Shown: piece by piece, positions 1 through 12,244 of the stretch
Position numbering within the stretch: position 1 is the stretch's first letter
Layout: each line of letters begins with the position of its first letter
DNA from: Scleroderma bovista
Taxonomy: Eukaryota; Basidiomycota; Agaricomycetes; Boletales; Sclerodermataceae
Length of the DNA stretch: 64,000 bases
Direction: 5' to 3'
Assembly: GCA_037178675.1 (NCBI GenBank)
Contig: JAYMGJ010000203.1
Coordinates: forward strand, 1 to 64,000
Notes under the pieces: model-generated
What the model was told of the DNA's origin: nothing
The model's database searches: none
Seen by the model: only the letters and a program-made list of their open reading frames with translations
Translations under genes and position numbers: made by a program

Positions 1-2
1 TC

Positions 3-562
3 CAGGGGACGCAAATGGCGGAAGATCCCACTGTGATCCCACGATCACACTGGATATGGGCAGATACGGCATATCCATCGGAGAAGTGGTGTGTAGTGCC
101 GTTCAAGAAGCCAAGGGGGGGAAACCTAACAAGGCAGCAGAACACATATAACAGATATGTGTCCAAGGTACGCACCAAAGTGAATACATCATTATTAGGT
201 GGATGCGAGATTCTGGATAGGTTCACGTTCGTGTTGAACATGCCTTCGCAGCACTAAAGGGCCGATTTCAATCCCTTCGGGAACTCCGCCTGCGAATGCA
301 AAGCGAGGAGGACTTACGGGTCGCAGTGTATTGGATTGAGTGTTGTTTGGTTTTGCACAACATGATTATTGTGTTTGAGGGGAATCGCCGGGTGCAAGGT
401 GAGCAGGTAGGATCACTAAGATGGGCAAGAGAAGAGGCGGCAGTGTATGGTGACAATCCTGATCCCATCGTCGGCCTGGAACAACCTAGGGGAACAGAGG
501 GTCAGCGGTTTCGGAGCTACTTGATGGAGAAACTATTTGATCAGCGTGCTATCCGATTCTAA
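3..562 (+). pseudogene. PIF/Harbinger DDE transposase, C-terminal part
   Basis: The 3' part of a Harbinger-type transposase (DDE superfamily endonuclease), which cuts and pastes its element. The frame is open to the window edge, so the 5' part lies outside. I read exons 3-167 and 221-562, joined by a 53-bp GT-AG intron (168-220) that restores the frame. The second catalytic Asp lies in the IWADTAYPSEKW motif and the catalytic Glu in VRVEHAFAALKGRFQSL, both standard for the family, followed by the usual YWIECCLVLHNMI segment. It ends at a stop at 560-562. A second gene of the same presumed element faces it tail to tail from 732. The visible part has no break, but without the N-terminus I cannot say whether it is functional. 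Confidence 0.8.
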
Positions 563-731
563 CAACCGAACGCAGCGATAACATTTGGCTATCTGTTAGA
601 AGTACAGAAATGGTAAAATCACAATATGGAGCGGGATGAAAACAAACAAGTCATGGTGTGCTGTGATGAAACAAGTGCATCAAGAGAAATGTGCATTCGA
701 TGGGAGATCAAAAAATACAACCAGCATTTAT

Positions 732-2621
732 TCAGGATGAAGGGCCCTCGCCAGGTTGGGATGTCGTGAGCTGGGTCTGAGCCAGGAGGAGCTTGAGGTT
801 GAGGAGTTCTCTCTCCTTATCAAGCACCTCAATATCTGCCTTGCAGATCTCCAAGTCGATCTGCTTGCTCTCCATGGTACGACGGTGGATATTTTCAGCC
901 TCAACGCGTTCATTCACAGTTTGGGTTTGAAGATGTGCGATCTCCTTCTCCCGCATATGGTATTGCATCTTGATCTGATACCGTTCAGTTTTGAGCGCGG
1001 CTGACGTCAACTTTTGCTCCTGAGCACCTTGACTGAACTCATCAAGACGGCCCCTGAGGTCCAATTTCATTTGCTCAAGAGAGTTCTTGCCCTTCGTTGA
1101 GGTTGATTGCGATGCAGATGAATGTTTGTGGCCACCAGTTATGGCACTGGGACCAGAGAATCCTGAGCTGGTTGAGACACTCGAAATAGATGAAGGGGGC
1201 CGGGAGGAAGGATAAGGGGATGCTCGGAATTGACCGCATAACTCTGCAGACAGGCTTTGAGCTTTCATGGTAGGAGTTGATGCAGGCGGGGGGTTAAAAC
1301 CAAACGGAGAGGGTTCAGGATTGACGATCGCCTGGGGTGACTATAAGAAATGTTAAGTGCAGCAAAAATCAAGATGAACAATGGACGTACCTCTGGCATA
1401 GCCTGCACATCCTCTTGACCATGGGGCATCGGCACGTTTGATCCATCTTCCAGTGCCTTGCCCCCCTCAACCTCAGCCTCCGCCTCCTCCTCCTCCGCCT
1501 CCACCTCCTCCACCTCCTCCTCCTCCTCCTCTGGACCATCTACATCCATCATGTTCGCATCGGTGTCATGGCTAGGGCCCCCCGTTTCAGGACCAACATC
1601 CCAGTCACCCAGGGGCTCACCCTCGCCACCTAGCACAACATCATTTCCATCACAAGTTGCCTCATCAGCAGGTTCGTCCCGGACACGCGAGGACTGTTGG
1701 CCAGATGTTGCAGCCGCACCTCCATGAAAAATCGCAGCTAAGTCTCCCACACGGTTGTTTTGCTTTGGGTTGAATGATTGAGCGTCGTAAGATGGATTTC
1801 CATGCCACATAGCGTGGCATTCCTCGAAGTGGGGGAAAGCCGCACAGACTTCCTCTAAAGATAACAGCAAGAATTCTTTTTTTTTAAAAAGGGGGGGGGG
1901 AAGACAGATGAAACATACCCATTAGATTCTTATACTTTGGATTAGCGGGGTCCACCCCACCACCGGTCGATTTTAATTTCCCAAGTTGGGCACGGTATTT
2001 TCCTTTCAAACTGTAGGTGACTGATAAGCATTAGAATAGCTATAGTGAGAGAACATACGTTAATAGGCGGCTCTGTACAGCCGTCGCAAATTTGTCGGGT
2101 TGCGAAGCATATGTGCGGCCATAGACCGGATCCCCGCTGAATATTTCTCTGGCAAGCACAGCATGGACATCCTTCTTGTGGCGTCCAGAGGGTTTCTCTT
2201 GAGGGGGGATGCCTTCTTGTGTAGCACGCCGATCGTAGAATAGAATAACACGGTCAGAGGGGTGAGATATGAGCTATGAGAGCAACCTCTCTGTTAAGTG
2301 GGGGTAGCGCTCCCAATAAACTGAATCGACTGTCAACGAAGTATCTTGCTTTGGTTGGCCTGCATTGCTGACCTGAGTGGTGGATTTCTTGAGATTTGGA
2401 GGGTTCTGGGTTCCTTTCGTAGTCGCCTTCTTCTTCCCTCTACGACCCTGTGAGCCAGTGTGGGATGGGTTGGTGGGGTTGGCATGCACCATACCAGGTG
2501 CCTGAGACAGTGGTGTACCAGAGGCCATTGGGGACTTTGCTAGGGCTCGTAGACGTGCAGAATGTCTTGCACGAGGTCGCAGGGGAGACATGCTTTTCAA
2601 TCGCCGCTTCAACCAAGCCAC
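732..2621 (-). pseudogene. Harbinger-element accessory protein, one in-frame stop
   Basis: Multi-exon gene convergent with the Harbinger transposase. Exons by frame continuity: 2621-2059, 2010-1919, 1854-1391, 1340-732, with introns of 48, 64 and 50 bp. The N-terminal half carries a Lys-rich Ala/Pro segment. The middle reads RVILFYDRRATQEG, then GKYRAQLGKLKSTGGGV and FPHFEECHAMWHGNP, a pattern I associate with uncharacterised agaric transposon-linked proteins. An acidic Glu/Asp run follows, then a long charged coiled coil (ERYQIKMQYHMREKEIAHLQ onward). Harbinger elements usually pair a transposase with a Myb/SANT-type DNA-binding protein, and this is probably the equivalent, but I see no clear Myb motif. 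A TAG at 2274-2276 interrupts exon 1 in frame, so this copy is probably broken. Confidence 0.55.
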
Positions 2622-2680
2622 ATGGTACTAACATATTTCAAGTTTCTCAAGCTAATCTGAGCAAACTGAGTTAACTTTGA

Positions 2681-3160
2681 GTGCCACTAATCATGCAGAT
2701 AGTACTGGCCGCTGATATGAATACCGGTATAGTGTGGGCCGATCGTACCCATACCAGTAAGATAGTACTGGCCAATAATCCATACTGCTTGCATACTCAC
2801 CGGTCGATAGGATACCTACTGGTAGTGACCATACCGGTAGCATACCAGCTGGTTGTGATCATACCGGTAGTATACTCACTGGTAGTAGTGAACTGGTAAT
2901 CATTATACAAACATAATGGTCTAAGAACACAACTGTTAGATACCAGACCAGATCAGTTCCAAATTGACCTATAATAATTATACAGATTGTACTGGCCAAT
3001 AATAAGGATACTGGTCTTGTGTGGGCCAGTGCTGACAATACTGCTAGTATGGTGACCGGCAGTGATCCAGGCTGATGATAAGGATACTGGTATCATATGG
3101 GATGAGACCAGTGGTAATGATATCAATAGGTACCACATTTGACAACAGGACACATTCATA
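2681..3160. repeat. Degenerate ACCGGT/ACTGGT minisatellite-like tract
   Basis: Gene-free tract between the Harbinger region and the next gene. It repeats short blocks such as ataccggtag, catactggta and actggtagt at irregular spacing. The blocks match, in diverged form, the orientation of the 30-bp minisatellite at 9.7-10.4 kb and are opposite to the array at 12.2-12.8 kb. It is too diverged to give a clean period by eye. It may be the left boundary of the KDZ-type element. Confidence 0.55.
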
Positions 3161-3177
3161 AAATATATATATGTAAT

Positions 3178-5126
3178 CTATCTCTTTTTCCTTTTATCAC
3201 GGGGTGTAGGTGCATCATGATCCGCTCTTTCTGTTGCCCTTCTTTGCCTTTTGGACTGCCGGACTGTATTACCAGGACCGGGTTCCTTATTGCTAGGACC
3301 GGCTATGGGAATATCCCCCGGAACCACATTATCTAATAATAATGTCATTATCCTGTCAATTATATTCAATGAACATACCTGTTCCTCTCTTCTGGCGTGG
3401 ACGTGGCTGGGTGGGGGGAACTGTGATAGTGTGACTGGCCGGTGCATGAGCTTTTGGGGCAGGCCGGTTGTGCTTCTGATTTCTGGTTCGGTCAGTAACA
3501 CCTTCATCGGGGGAATCACCCTCATCCCATTGGTCCTCTATGTAATATTTTTAGTAGAGACTCCACAATTCAGAGAAATTCACTCACCTTGTCTCCTTCT
3601 CTTTCCAAGGGCCTTGTCTGACCGGTGCTCATCTTCACCAACCGACCTTTGTAATGCTCCCTTGGCATCCTTCCAGGCCATGAACCTAAATACATCTTGT
3701 GGATCGATTTGTTGTCTCCTCCTCCAGAATTTCAGGATCTGAGTCACTTGCACACCACCCATTTTGCTAGGTTCCTTCAACGAGACATCAGAAGGGAGGT
3801 ACTTGCTTTCAATATAACCTTGCAGGTCTTCTGCGATGCTCATCCATGGTACAGTTGCTCTTTCCTTTCCACACGCACGACCTATTGTGCCTTAGTTAGT
3901 TACCCCTCACCTAAATCCAAGTAACTTACGGTAGTGACAGGTCACGAATGCCCAGATGATGTCCTGTTTCTCCGGCACATGCATGTCAAGGATGTTGATC
4001 CGCATCCTCATCCTCATCATCTGCCTGGTCTCCATCCGGAATCTCGCCAGCCTTGAATACATCAGAAGCATACCTTGACCATTTTTCCTCCATTCCTTCC
4101 CAGTCCAGAAATGTACTCGCATTCCCAAGTTCATCATTGAAATCATGTCTGTAATTGTTCTGGTCATCTCAATGTGTAACTGCCATGTTTCCACTTACAT
4201 GCCGGCCATCACCTTTCCGTTCTGATCCTTCCAAGCCACCATCACCACCACCCGGGTACCACACTGCTTCCACATAGTCTCTGCATACTCGCGAGTATAC
4301 TTCCGGCCTTTTTTCTCAGCTGCACTGAAGACCTGTGAGGTGTATCATACAAAAGATTAGAAATGTGTACATACATAGCCTGTACCTCCGGCGGTGGTTG
4401 GACCTTGTTCCACTCCTGAGCAACCCGCTCTGCCTCTTTCATTTCATCCTCGGTAACCTTTTTCATCAGCCTTCCAACGGTCTTCTGGTACCCTCCTATC
4501 ATTTCCTTGCTGCCAACCCCGATACCGCGCTGTTGGAATTCTTGCTGAATCTCCATTTGCTTCTGCTCCCTTATTACCCTCCGTGCAGTCCAATTTTTCC
4601 CCCACTTCAGCATCCCCTTGCGTGCTCGGGACCGGCCATGGTTATAAAACCAGCTTTTGATGTGCTATAAAATGTTAGCCTTTGCAGAGCGGAATACAAC
4701 ATCACCTACACCCAACTTAGCTTTCCAGTCCTCTCCCAAGATGTACTCATTTGCAGGCAGGTGTCTAATGAGATCACGGACCCTCCTATTCACAGGCTTC
4801 CTCCTGTCCCCCTTTAAAGCCTTCCACTCTTCGAGGTTTGCATGAAGAATCTCTATTTCCTCGGAGGTGAGTTTCCCTGGAGTATTCTCCCCTACCAGTC
4901 CGGTGGTCATGGGATCCTCTGGTTCTGTAGGATGAGATGATTCAGAAGATGAATGGGAGTCTGAGTCGCTTGAAGTCATTGTGAATGTGGTAGACTTTGT
5001 TGGTGAAGCCCTCCATATCATAGCGTGCACCATGTTGAATGGAATTCCCTCAGCTGTCATGTAAAGTTCCTTCGATCCGAACAATTTCCTTTTGAGGTTA
5101 GCTATGGTTCCGGTGCAGTGGATCAC
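3178..5126 (-). pseudogene. KDZ-linked agaric protein of unknown function
   Basis: Seven-exon model by frame continuity: 5126-4710, 4664-4386, 4332-4199, 4148-3930, 3890-3588, 3537-3379, 3332-3178. Introns are 45-53 bp with GT-AG ends. Recognisable blocks, in order, are an acidic Ser-rich N-terminus, a basic segment with KWGKNWTARRVIREQKQME, YAETMWKQCGTRVVVMVAWKD, DFNDELGNASTFLDWEGMEE, DLQGYIESKYLPSDV with LKFWRRRQQ, and a basic Arg/Lys C-terminus. I recognise this block order from repeated uncharacterised agaric proteins that lie near transposons, but know no biochemical function. The acidic GAT-GAG run near 3985-4010 needs a one-base shift to join its two halves, so the copy appears frameshifted. 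It is divergent from the KDZ transposase (324 bp apart) and could share a promoter region with it. Confidence 0.55.
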
Positions 5127-5450
5127 TAACCATAAGAAGTAGCCGATGTCACAAATCAGCAGATCACCTACTATATATAGGCAGTGTACCTAATGTTCCT
5201 GATGCCAATTGGTACCAATCTCAGACAAGATACACAGATCCGGATGCGATGATGGTGATCCATGATGTTGCAATGAGGCATTTCCTACTGAAGTTTGCAC
5301 CAAGCCTATCAATCATGGGGGAAGTCGAGGATATCTGGAGTGACCTCTTCTACCTCTGTGACCCATGTGGTGTGGAAGACTGTGAAAACAACTAGAGGAT
5401 CAATTGATAAGTTTCAAAAGGTCACTCCCAGAAGAAAGGGTTGACAGGCT
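5127..5450. promoter_or_regulatory. Divergent intergenic region of the KDZ element
   Basis: 324 bp between two divergent start sites. It contains an AT-rich tatatata-type stretch near 5170 and no ORF of note. It is inferred to hold both promoters. No specific operator is visible. Confidence 0.3.
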
Positions 5451-8400
5451 ATGCAATCTAAGGCATCTCATACTGTGGCTTGCTCATCCATCATGGCAGA
5501 ACACAATGTGTTTCAAAATGGTGATGAAGATGCTTACCAGGAGCTAGACGATCCACCTCCTTTGAAACAATTTAAAACGACCAAAAATCAGGTAGAGTAT
5601 TATTCCACAATATATTACCCTGTATCTCATGGACATCACTTTTAGAACAGCTATCTCCGGGCATGGCTGCCCCATAAACAGAAATATCTCTCAATCATTC
5701 TTGCCATGGAAGCTCCCCCCTGTCCACGGATTTGCATATTGTGTGGTGGGGATGGCAGCTACAGATGCATAGATTGTGCACACCGGCCGGTGTTCTGCAC
5801 AGCCTGTTGCAGGAACCAGCATAAGCTCCGGCCCTTCCACTGGGTTCAACAATGGAATTCGGCCTTCTTTGAAGACTCCTCTCTCCAGCTTGTGAGTGCT
5901 TTCATTCTGACTCAATAACAATGTCTAATGTTGTAGGCGGGGTTGGTGCTGCACCTTGGACATGGTGGGGATCCTTGTCCGAGTGGTGGTCATGCAGAAT
6001 TAGATTTCTCCGATGACCTAGAGGAAGAAGCACAGGACCATGAGGAATCTGTGGATTCAGGCTCACCTCCCCATCTCAAAGTACCAAACAGCAGAACCTT
6101 CTTGACTGTGGTGCACACTTCGGGAGTACAATTCTGCGATGTGATGTACTGCAACTGTCAGGGGTCACCAGATTCACACCTTCAGCTGATGATGGCCGGC
6201 CTCTTTCCTGCCACCACTAAGGAACCAAGGACTGTCTTTACCTTTCAGGTATTGGATGACTTCATCCAGGATAATGTGGAATGTGGAACCTCTGCCATGA
6301 ACTATTACAGCAAACTCCGCAGGATTACATCCAATGCCTTTCCACACCTTGTGCTGGTGAGTGGACCGGAAACACATTACATGTGTCTTACCTCAGTAAT
6401 AGGACAGATACAGGGAGCTACTTAGAGTATCCAGGATGTGGAGGGTGCTAAAATTAATGAAATGGAAGGGAGTTGATGATAGTGAAATTGGTTCATCAAC
6501 AGGTGACCTTGTGCTGTTTTGTCCGGCATGTCCACAGCCTGGAGTGAACCTTGATGATACTGATGTGGATTTGTCCCAGTATGTAATGTGTTTAAGCTCC
6601 ACTGGGATGGGGAGATTCATTTTTCTTTGTAGCTGGAAATTTTCGAGGTCGATAGTGATGGATGGAAATTTCAAGGCGGAGCACATGAGACCGAGGAACC
6701 CTGCAGATGAGGTGTGGCTGATGGATGGGAGGGGGTTCATGGTAGGCTCAGGTAACTACAAGGAGTACTTGGCAGGCACAGCAAATCGGATAGAGGTGAG
6801 GGAATGCACCACTGGAAGTTCTATATCTCATCCTTTGAAAAGCGATCGGAGTGTAGCAATCACCGGGCAGTTAATCAGGCAAATTCAGCAAGGAAACAGC
6901 TGTCATCCACCGGGATTGGGGGATGTGCATGTGCAAGACATGGATGTTTCATCCCCCATGCAATGGTTGACTTTCAGAAGGGAGAACAGTAGGTTCTCAT
7001 AATTTTCATCTCGAGTTTGTTGAGCTGGTTACAGGCAGGTAAACATGGACTATGCTCTGGTGCATGCAGTCCGGCATGCATTGAATCCCGACCAACAAGT
7101 GATAACATTTTACGACACAATTGCCAGTATAGTAGAAATTTGGCTTGGCGGATTCAGTCCAACAAATTCATCACTCTACCAGATGGACTGTGCATTTTGC
7201 CTGGGATCGGTATTTGGCATGTACATGGGCATAAAACAGAATGCTTTGCCAGATATGCCCCGAATTTTATTCCTGGTGCTGGCAGAGTGGATGGGGAGAT
7301 CATGGAGACACTGTGGTCTTCACTGAATATAATATCTCCATCTGCAAGGGGGATGGCAACACCGCATCGCCAAGAGTTACTCGATTTCCAAATGAATGAC
7401 CACAATTTTGTCAAGATGGTCCGGATGCGTGAGTATAACAATGCCCTTCACCATGACCCTGCTGGCTGACGTGTACAAGCATTGTTTCTAAGGAGAAAAA
7501 TGAGGGGTGCCCAGTGCTCGTTGACAGAGGTTACAGAAGCTTTTGAAAAACTGAATAACCAAGTCCCGGAAGGTCTCCGGCAATTGTGGTCGGAGCAGGA
7601 GGCGAAGGCATTGAATGACCAGATGATGGATCCCCGTGCAATGGATATATATGATGTTCAGCTGGAGAAGGGTATGTTGTTTTAAAATGGAGTTAACCTT
7701 ACTGAATATGGCCTGAAGCACCAACAATGAAATTGATAGAAATGAACCTTATCAACCAACAACAAGACCGGCTTCGGGGATCAACCACATGGATAGCTAA
7801 GGCATTGAAGGTTGAAGGAGCACAGATAATGCTAGCCATTGATGCTCAGCAGCTCAACACATCTGGAACTGAAATACAACAGCTATCAATTGCATGGCGC
7901 CGAGACCGGCTACAATCCCAGTTAGAGGGATTAGTTGCATCAGCCACACAGTTTCTGGGTGAAGACTGGGATGATGATGTAGAACTGGACACTGCCCTAC
8001 AATTTCAGGACGACCAAGCAGATGGTGCGGAAATAGAAAATCCATTTGTCTTGCCAACACAGGGAAATGCCGAAAAAATGTTGCCACTGCTGCCATCATA
8101 TATTGGAATAGACCGTCTCCAGGGATTAGGACTTGGATTCCTTGTGGAACAGGAACTATCCTTGAGACAGGGGCAAGCCAATGATTGCCTTCATGAAATT
8201 AGACGGGCATGGGGCCGGATAGTGAGCACAGATCTCACCCTACAGCGCCATGCCTCATTATATCGCTGGTGCTGCAGGCAGATGGTAGCTCTCCATGCCG
8301 ATAGACAGGTTCTAGACCGGTACCAGGAATTGCATGCCTCCGACCTTTCGGTCACCACTGCAATATCGGACCCCAATGCTCGGGGCCACAGGGATGATAC

Positions 8401-8738
8401 CCTCCCTTGGTTCTAGACCATGGATGTACCCCGAGATACTGATAGGAATGATTGGATGTCTGAATGTATGTCTTAGCATCATCACAAAATGCTTTCGGTA
8501 CTTAACCAGAAATCTAGTTTACCGGGTTCATTGGTTCCGGTCCAAGGCACTTAGGGACCGGTGGAAGGAGGAAGTGGAGATGCTACAATGTGAGGCGGAG
8601 TGGACCAGAAATTATTTCCAAAGTAGGTTGAATCTCTGGTCAGACCGCCAGCAAACAGCATTGAGATCTGATGAGATCAGGATTGCCTGTTATGCTGCCT
8701 GGCAACGTCAGATATATCACCGGCTCTATTCCATTTAA
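5451..8738 (+). pseudogene. KDZ-superfamily transposase with CxC2 domain, broken
   Basis: Kyakuja-Dileera-Zisupton transposase, the enzyme of a class of large DNA transposons common in agarics. Exons: 5451-5591, 5646-5891, 5937-6356, 6403-6578, 6633-6795, 6843-6988, 7035-7428, 7480-7671, 7719-8416 and on to 8738. The N-terminus has NSYLRAWLPHKQKYL, then a CxC2 zinc module (CILCGGDGSYRCIDC, CTACCRNQH, LGHGGDPC). The catalytic region has DGNFKAEHMR, HRAVNQANSARKQLSSTG, FYD, and WHVHGHKTECFARYAPNF with GAGRVDGEIMETLWSSLN, all family hallmarks. Two lesions are visible: a one-base shift near 7117-7122 between the YD motif and CQYSRNLAW, and TAG at 8414-8416 where TGG (Trp) is expected. The exon junction near 8450 is also unclear. 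The start is uncertain: Met at 5496 is an alternative to 5451. Confidence 0.85.
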
Positions 8739-8769
8739 ACACTACATTGTTGTAGGTTGTAAAACATAT

Positions 8770-9694
8770 CTACTTCTTTTCATCTGTCACAAACTGTTCC
8801 CATGTCTTACCCAATTGCTCTTTTACATGGGGAACACTGTCAAATAAACTCAGCCGCTGCTCTGAAGCCTGCATCACCATATGTACATTTCCCATCTCTT
8901 TCTCTATTTCATGCAGCATGAAATCACACCCACTCATCATGTATTTGATGCTGTCCCTTGGCATTCTTGGGACATCAAAGAGGAGTGGTAAGGACTCGGT
9001 CCCATCCTGCTGATCATGTAAGGCAGGATGTGGTGGCAAGGGAATATACATACCGAGACAGTAGGGAAAAAGTCTTTGGCCTCTGAAATGATGTGCGGGA
9101 TTTGCCGGGATTCATATCCATCAGGGAATATGGTACCAGGCATCTCCCACCATTTGTGTAGCATCAGTCCGGTATGATGAATCTGTGACTCGGATGTCCT
9201 GATCATGAATACATCATGACCCTTCATGTATTCCAGTATCTCCTCCTGCTGCATCTTTGCCAGAGTGGCACACCACAGGAATTGGTTTGCGATATAAGGC
9301 ACCCGCATGATCAGACCATAGGCACTGCATGCAGAGAGCAATCGCTCAAGAACGCGCTAAATGTATAATATATGAATTGATTTCCATAAGAATCAGGTGA
9401 TCTTACAATTTCTATCATGACATTCTCAAACCAATTTGAAGGTGGGTTGGGTTGCTGTAGCACATAGGTAAACCGTTGGAACCGAACCCTGATGTATTGC
9501 AAAGCGAGGGAGATATTGTGGGCATCAAGGGTGTTAGACATGATTGCGGGCAAGTGAGGTCCTGGGTAAATATAAGCCTTTAATAGGATAATGATATTTC
9601 TCACAGTCCATGTGACATTCATGATGCAGTCCTGCCTTAGGCCAGTTGAATGGGTGGCCGGTAGGGCACATACAAGACACAGAGGAATGGTCAC
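8770..9694 (-). CDS. Uncharacterised KDZ-element gene
   Basis: Three exons by frame continuity, 9694-9407, 9356-9054 and 9009-8770, with phase-0 introns of 50 and 44 bp. If the Met at 9541 is used, the product is about 225 residues. The C-terminal half (MLHEIEKEMGNVHMVMQ to the end) looks helical and could form a coiled coil. I recognise no domain and assign no function. It lies tail to tail with the KDZ transposase, 31 bp away, and upstream of the TET/JBP pseudogene's 3' end, so it is probably cargo of the same element. I see no break in the coding frame. Confidence 0.5.
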
Positions 9695-10400
9695 CGGTAA
9701 TAAATGTGGGGTATTGACTGGTAATAATCACGTACACACCGGCAATCATGATGCTTGCAATATAAGCCTGTCAGGATTGTATTTGAAGACAGAGACCAGA
9801 CCAGTGATGTAGTGACCAGTGATGGTCATCCCAGTATTACACTGGATAATAGGTATAGTGGTAGCATATCAACTGGCAATGGGCATACAACTATTATACT
9901 GACTGGTAACTGTCCCACCGGTAGCATACAAACTGGTGTTGGTCATACTGGTGTTATACTGGCCAGTACTGAAGGTACTGCTATTATGCCGACCAGTAAC
10001 AGTCATACCGGTAGCATACTGACCGCTATGTGGTGTACCAGTATCATCCTAGTATTGTGTTTTGACCTGCGAAGATACTGTTCTATATGGGCATACTGAC
10101 TGCCAATGGTCATACTGGTATTATACTCAGCCCGTAGCGAGTCAAGTGGTGACTGTCATACCGGTGGCCTTCATACTGGTAGCATACCGACCGGTCAGTG
10201 TCATATCTGTAGCATACCGACCGGTCACTATCATACCGGTAGCATACTGGGCAGTCAGAGTCATACCAGTATCACGACCGGTCAGTGTCTTACTGGTAGC
10301 ATACCGACTGGTCACTGTCATACCGGGAGCATATCAACCGGTGTGTCATACCGGTGCATACTGACCGGTAACAGTCATACCGGTAGCATATTGTTCTACA
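9690..10400. repeat. 30-bp ACCGGT minisatellite, array A
   Basis: Tandem array that is diverged at 9700-10060 and cleaner at 10130-10395, where the unit reads approximately tcataccggtagcataccga plus ccggtcactg, about 30 bp. Each unit holds two ACCGGT/ACCGGT-like palindromic hexamers. The orientation is the reverse complement of array B at 12245-12770. ORFs across it are low-complexity artefacts of the repeat. Confidence 0.85.
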
Positions 10401-10463
10401 TGGATAAAGCATATCCTGCCAGAAACATGTATTGGACTACCAGTCATGGCCAATTAAGGTAAT

Positions 10464-12186
10464 CTACACCTCCAACTGCAACAACGCATCCTGGACCTTG
10501 TGAAGCCTCATTGGATCTGGCCTGGGGACTCCGAGCCAATTATGAATGTTATCCTGCATGTAGTATGTGAGGCAACATCGGTCTCCACCCTCCTCAATCA
10601 CTCCATGCCTGAGGAGCCTACCAGAAAATGCTACAACCGTGCCCGGGCTATATTCCAGCTAAACTCCAAGGGTTGGGATATTAAGGAAGCAATCTTGATA
10701 TTCACCAACAGTAGCGAGTAGATCAAACCAATCAGACCGGGACTGGGGATCTCGGTGCAAAAGTGTTTTCCGATTGGAAATGAGTGAGAGATTTGTGTAT
10801 ACGGTCGACCAATGCCCCAGTGCTTCCTGCATCACAGGATCGTTCTCTATAGACCATGCATCCAGCCTCTGCCTTGCCTCTAGACCGGCATGATAGAGTG
10901 GAGGGTGCATTATAGATAGCGCACCAGAAAGGAGGGCAGATGGGAGGCAAATATTCTTTCCCCATTCCTTGCCTGCCGGTGTTGCAAGCCCTGCAGAAAC
11001 TGATGGTGTGTGTTTCCTTGTCTGTACCTGAGGTTAATTATGTTTGTTTCTGAAGACAGATATAACTCTACTGAGTGGCCTTGCAAATGCCTAGCTGGTG
11101 AAAACTCCAGACATCCGGATGGTGTACTTCCCGGTCGGAAGTATTGATCAGAGTTTCTCCAACTCTGGTTTTTGATACTCTTCTGGAGGTTGTCACCAAG
11201 AGGCTGAAGGCCTGTAACAATATGTTTCTTTACCTACATGTCAGACAAGGCATGCATAATATTGACCACCATACCTGAATTGGCCTAGCTAAGGCACCTG
11301 GAAGGTACCACAAAGCGATGCTATCTCCTTCCCCAAGGATGATTGCTGGTTCCGATAAGATAGCAGGCATGTTACTGGTGCTCCTGATCGCTGGTGGGTG
11401 GTTCTCTAGGAGCTGAGCCTCTCGTTTCATGTCAGCTCCAGACTCCATTGCGGACAGGCTCTCACTAAGTCGTATGAGATCAATGCCAGATGGAACTGAG
11501 ATGGAAAGTCAGATGGTATGTTAGAGCCATGCAATGAACTTACTCTGATTTTTGTATGCCTTAACAAGAACAGAAACCAATTGGTTCATCCCGATGCAAC
11601 CATGGGATGGAATATCCAATGGAAGTGCAGGCCGGGGAAAATTGGGGTCTAGTGCCAGATGGCGAAATCACCGGCGCATGTAGCCAGCAATCCTTTCAGA
11701 TAGGTGATAGTCAGTGACACCCATGTTGAATGTGGCCATCTGGCAATATTGGATGTGTCTGTACGGAGGATGCAATAAAGCAGTCAATGACTGATTTGTG
11801 CTGAAAGCCATGGGAACTGCGACCAGTATATCTTAACTAGTTTCCGGAAGCCGGAAGTGTGTTCTGAATGTACCCCTGCCCATGGGCATTGTATTCCTAG
11901 AATCCCACAGGTCTCAGGGTGATTGACTGCCAGCATAGTACACCTTTCTTTCAACATAACTCACCCTGGGTCTTACTAGATATTGATGGTGTAAAGTTGC
12001 CGGCCGGATGCCTGATCAGTCCGGTGTCCCCCCATAGTAATCAACAAGCATTGGGGTGCTATTCTCATAAGTATATGGCCTTATAGGCAGAGTGAGGGAA
12101 CTTGATTGGGAAGTCAGGACCATGTCTTGGTGTCTGGTGTATGCCATACCTGCCGGCTTCATACCTGAGCAATCTGGTCTCACCAT
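10464..12186 (-). pseudogene. TET/JBP-type 2-oxoglutarate/Fe(II) dioxygenase, decayed
   Basis: Fossil of a fungal TET/JBP oxygenase, a family that oxidises methylated or thymine bases in DNA using 2-oxoglutarate, O2 and Fe(II). Readable blocks in order: TPMLVDYYGG, HIQYCQMATFNMGVTDYH, SHGCIGMNQLVSVLVKAY, LSESLSAMESGADMKRE, GEGDSIALWYLPGALARP, LPSALLSGALSIMHPPLYHA. The core then shows NRKTLLHRDPQSRSDWFDLL (HxD metal ligands at 10749-10757) and SPGTVVAFSGRLLRHGV (distal His near 10605), followed by a likely 2-oxoglutarate-binding Arg in GGDRCCLTYYM. In-frame stops lie at 12016, 11914, 11833, 11668, 11068, 11038 and 10659; the 11068/11038 pair may lie in an intron. Introns are inferred around 11500-11550 and 11212-11274. 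Linkage of this family to KDZ transposons in agarics is established. Confidence 0.8.
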
Positions 12187-12240
12187 CACTAGTAATCAAC
12201 AATCATTGGAGTGCTATTCTCATACTTAAATCACTTTACT
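12000..12240. repeat. Imperfect tandem duplication at the TET/JBP 5' end
   Basis: The segment around 12035-12075 (agtaatcaacaagcattggg, then gtgctattctcataa) recurs around 12189-12230 (agtaatcaacaatcattgga, then gtgctattctcata). Flanking sequence is also similar. Part of the first TET/JBP exon thus appears duplicated upstream. The outer copy carries stops in the reading frame. Confidence 0.6.
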
Positions 12241-12244
12241 GTAT

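Noticed and set aside
7000..8100. Minus-strand ORFs opposite the KDZ transposase
   Set aside because: Shadows of the coding strand with no recognisable domains.
10464..12186. Stops in the TET/JBP gene as evidence of a non-standard genetic code
   Set aside because: All three stop codons occur, and the housekeeping genes in the same window use TAA, TAG and TGA normally as terminators.
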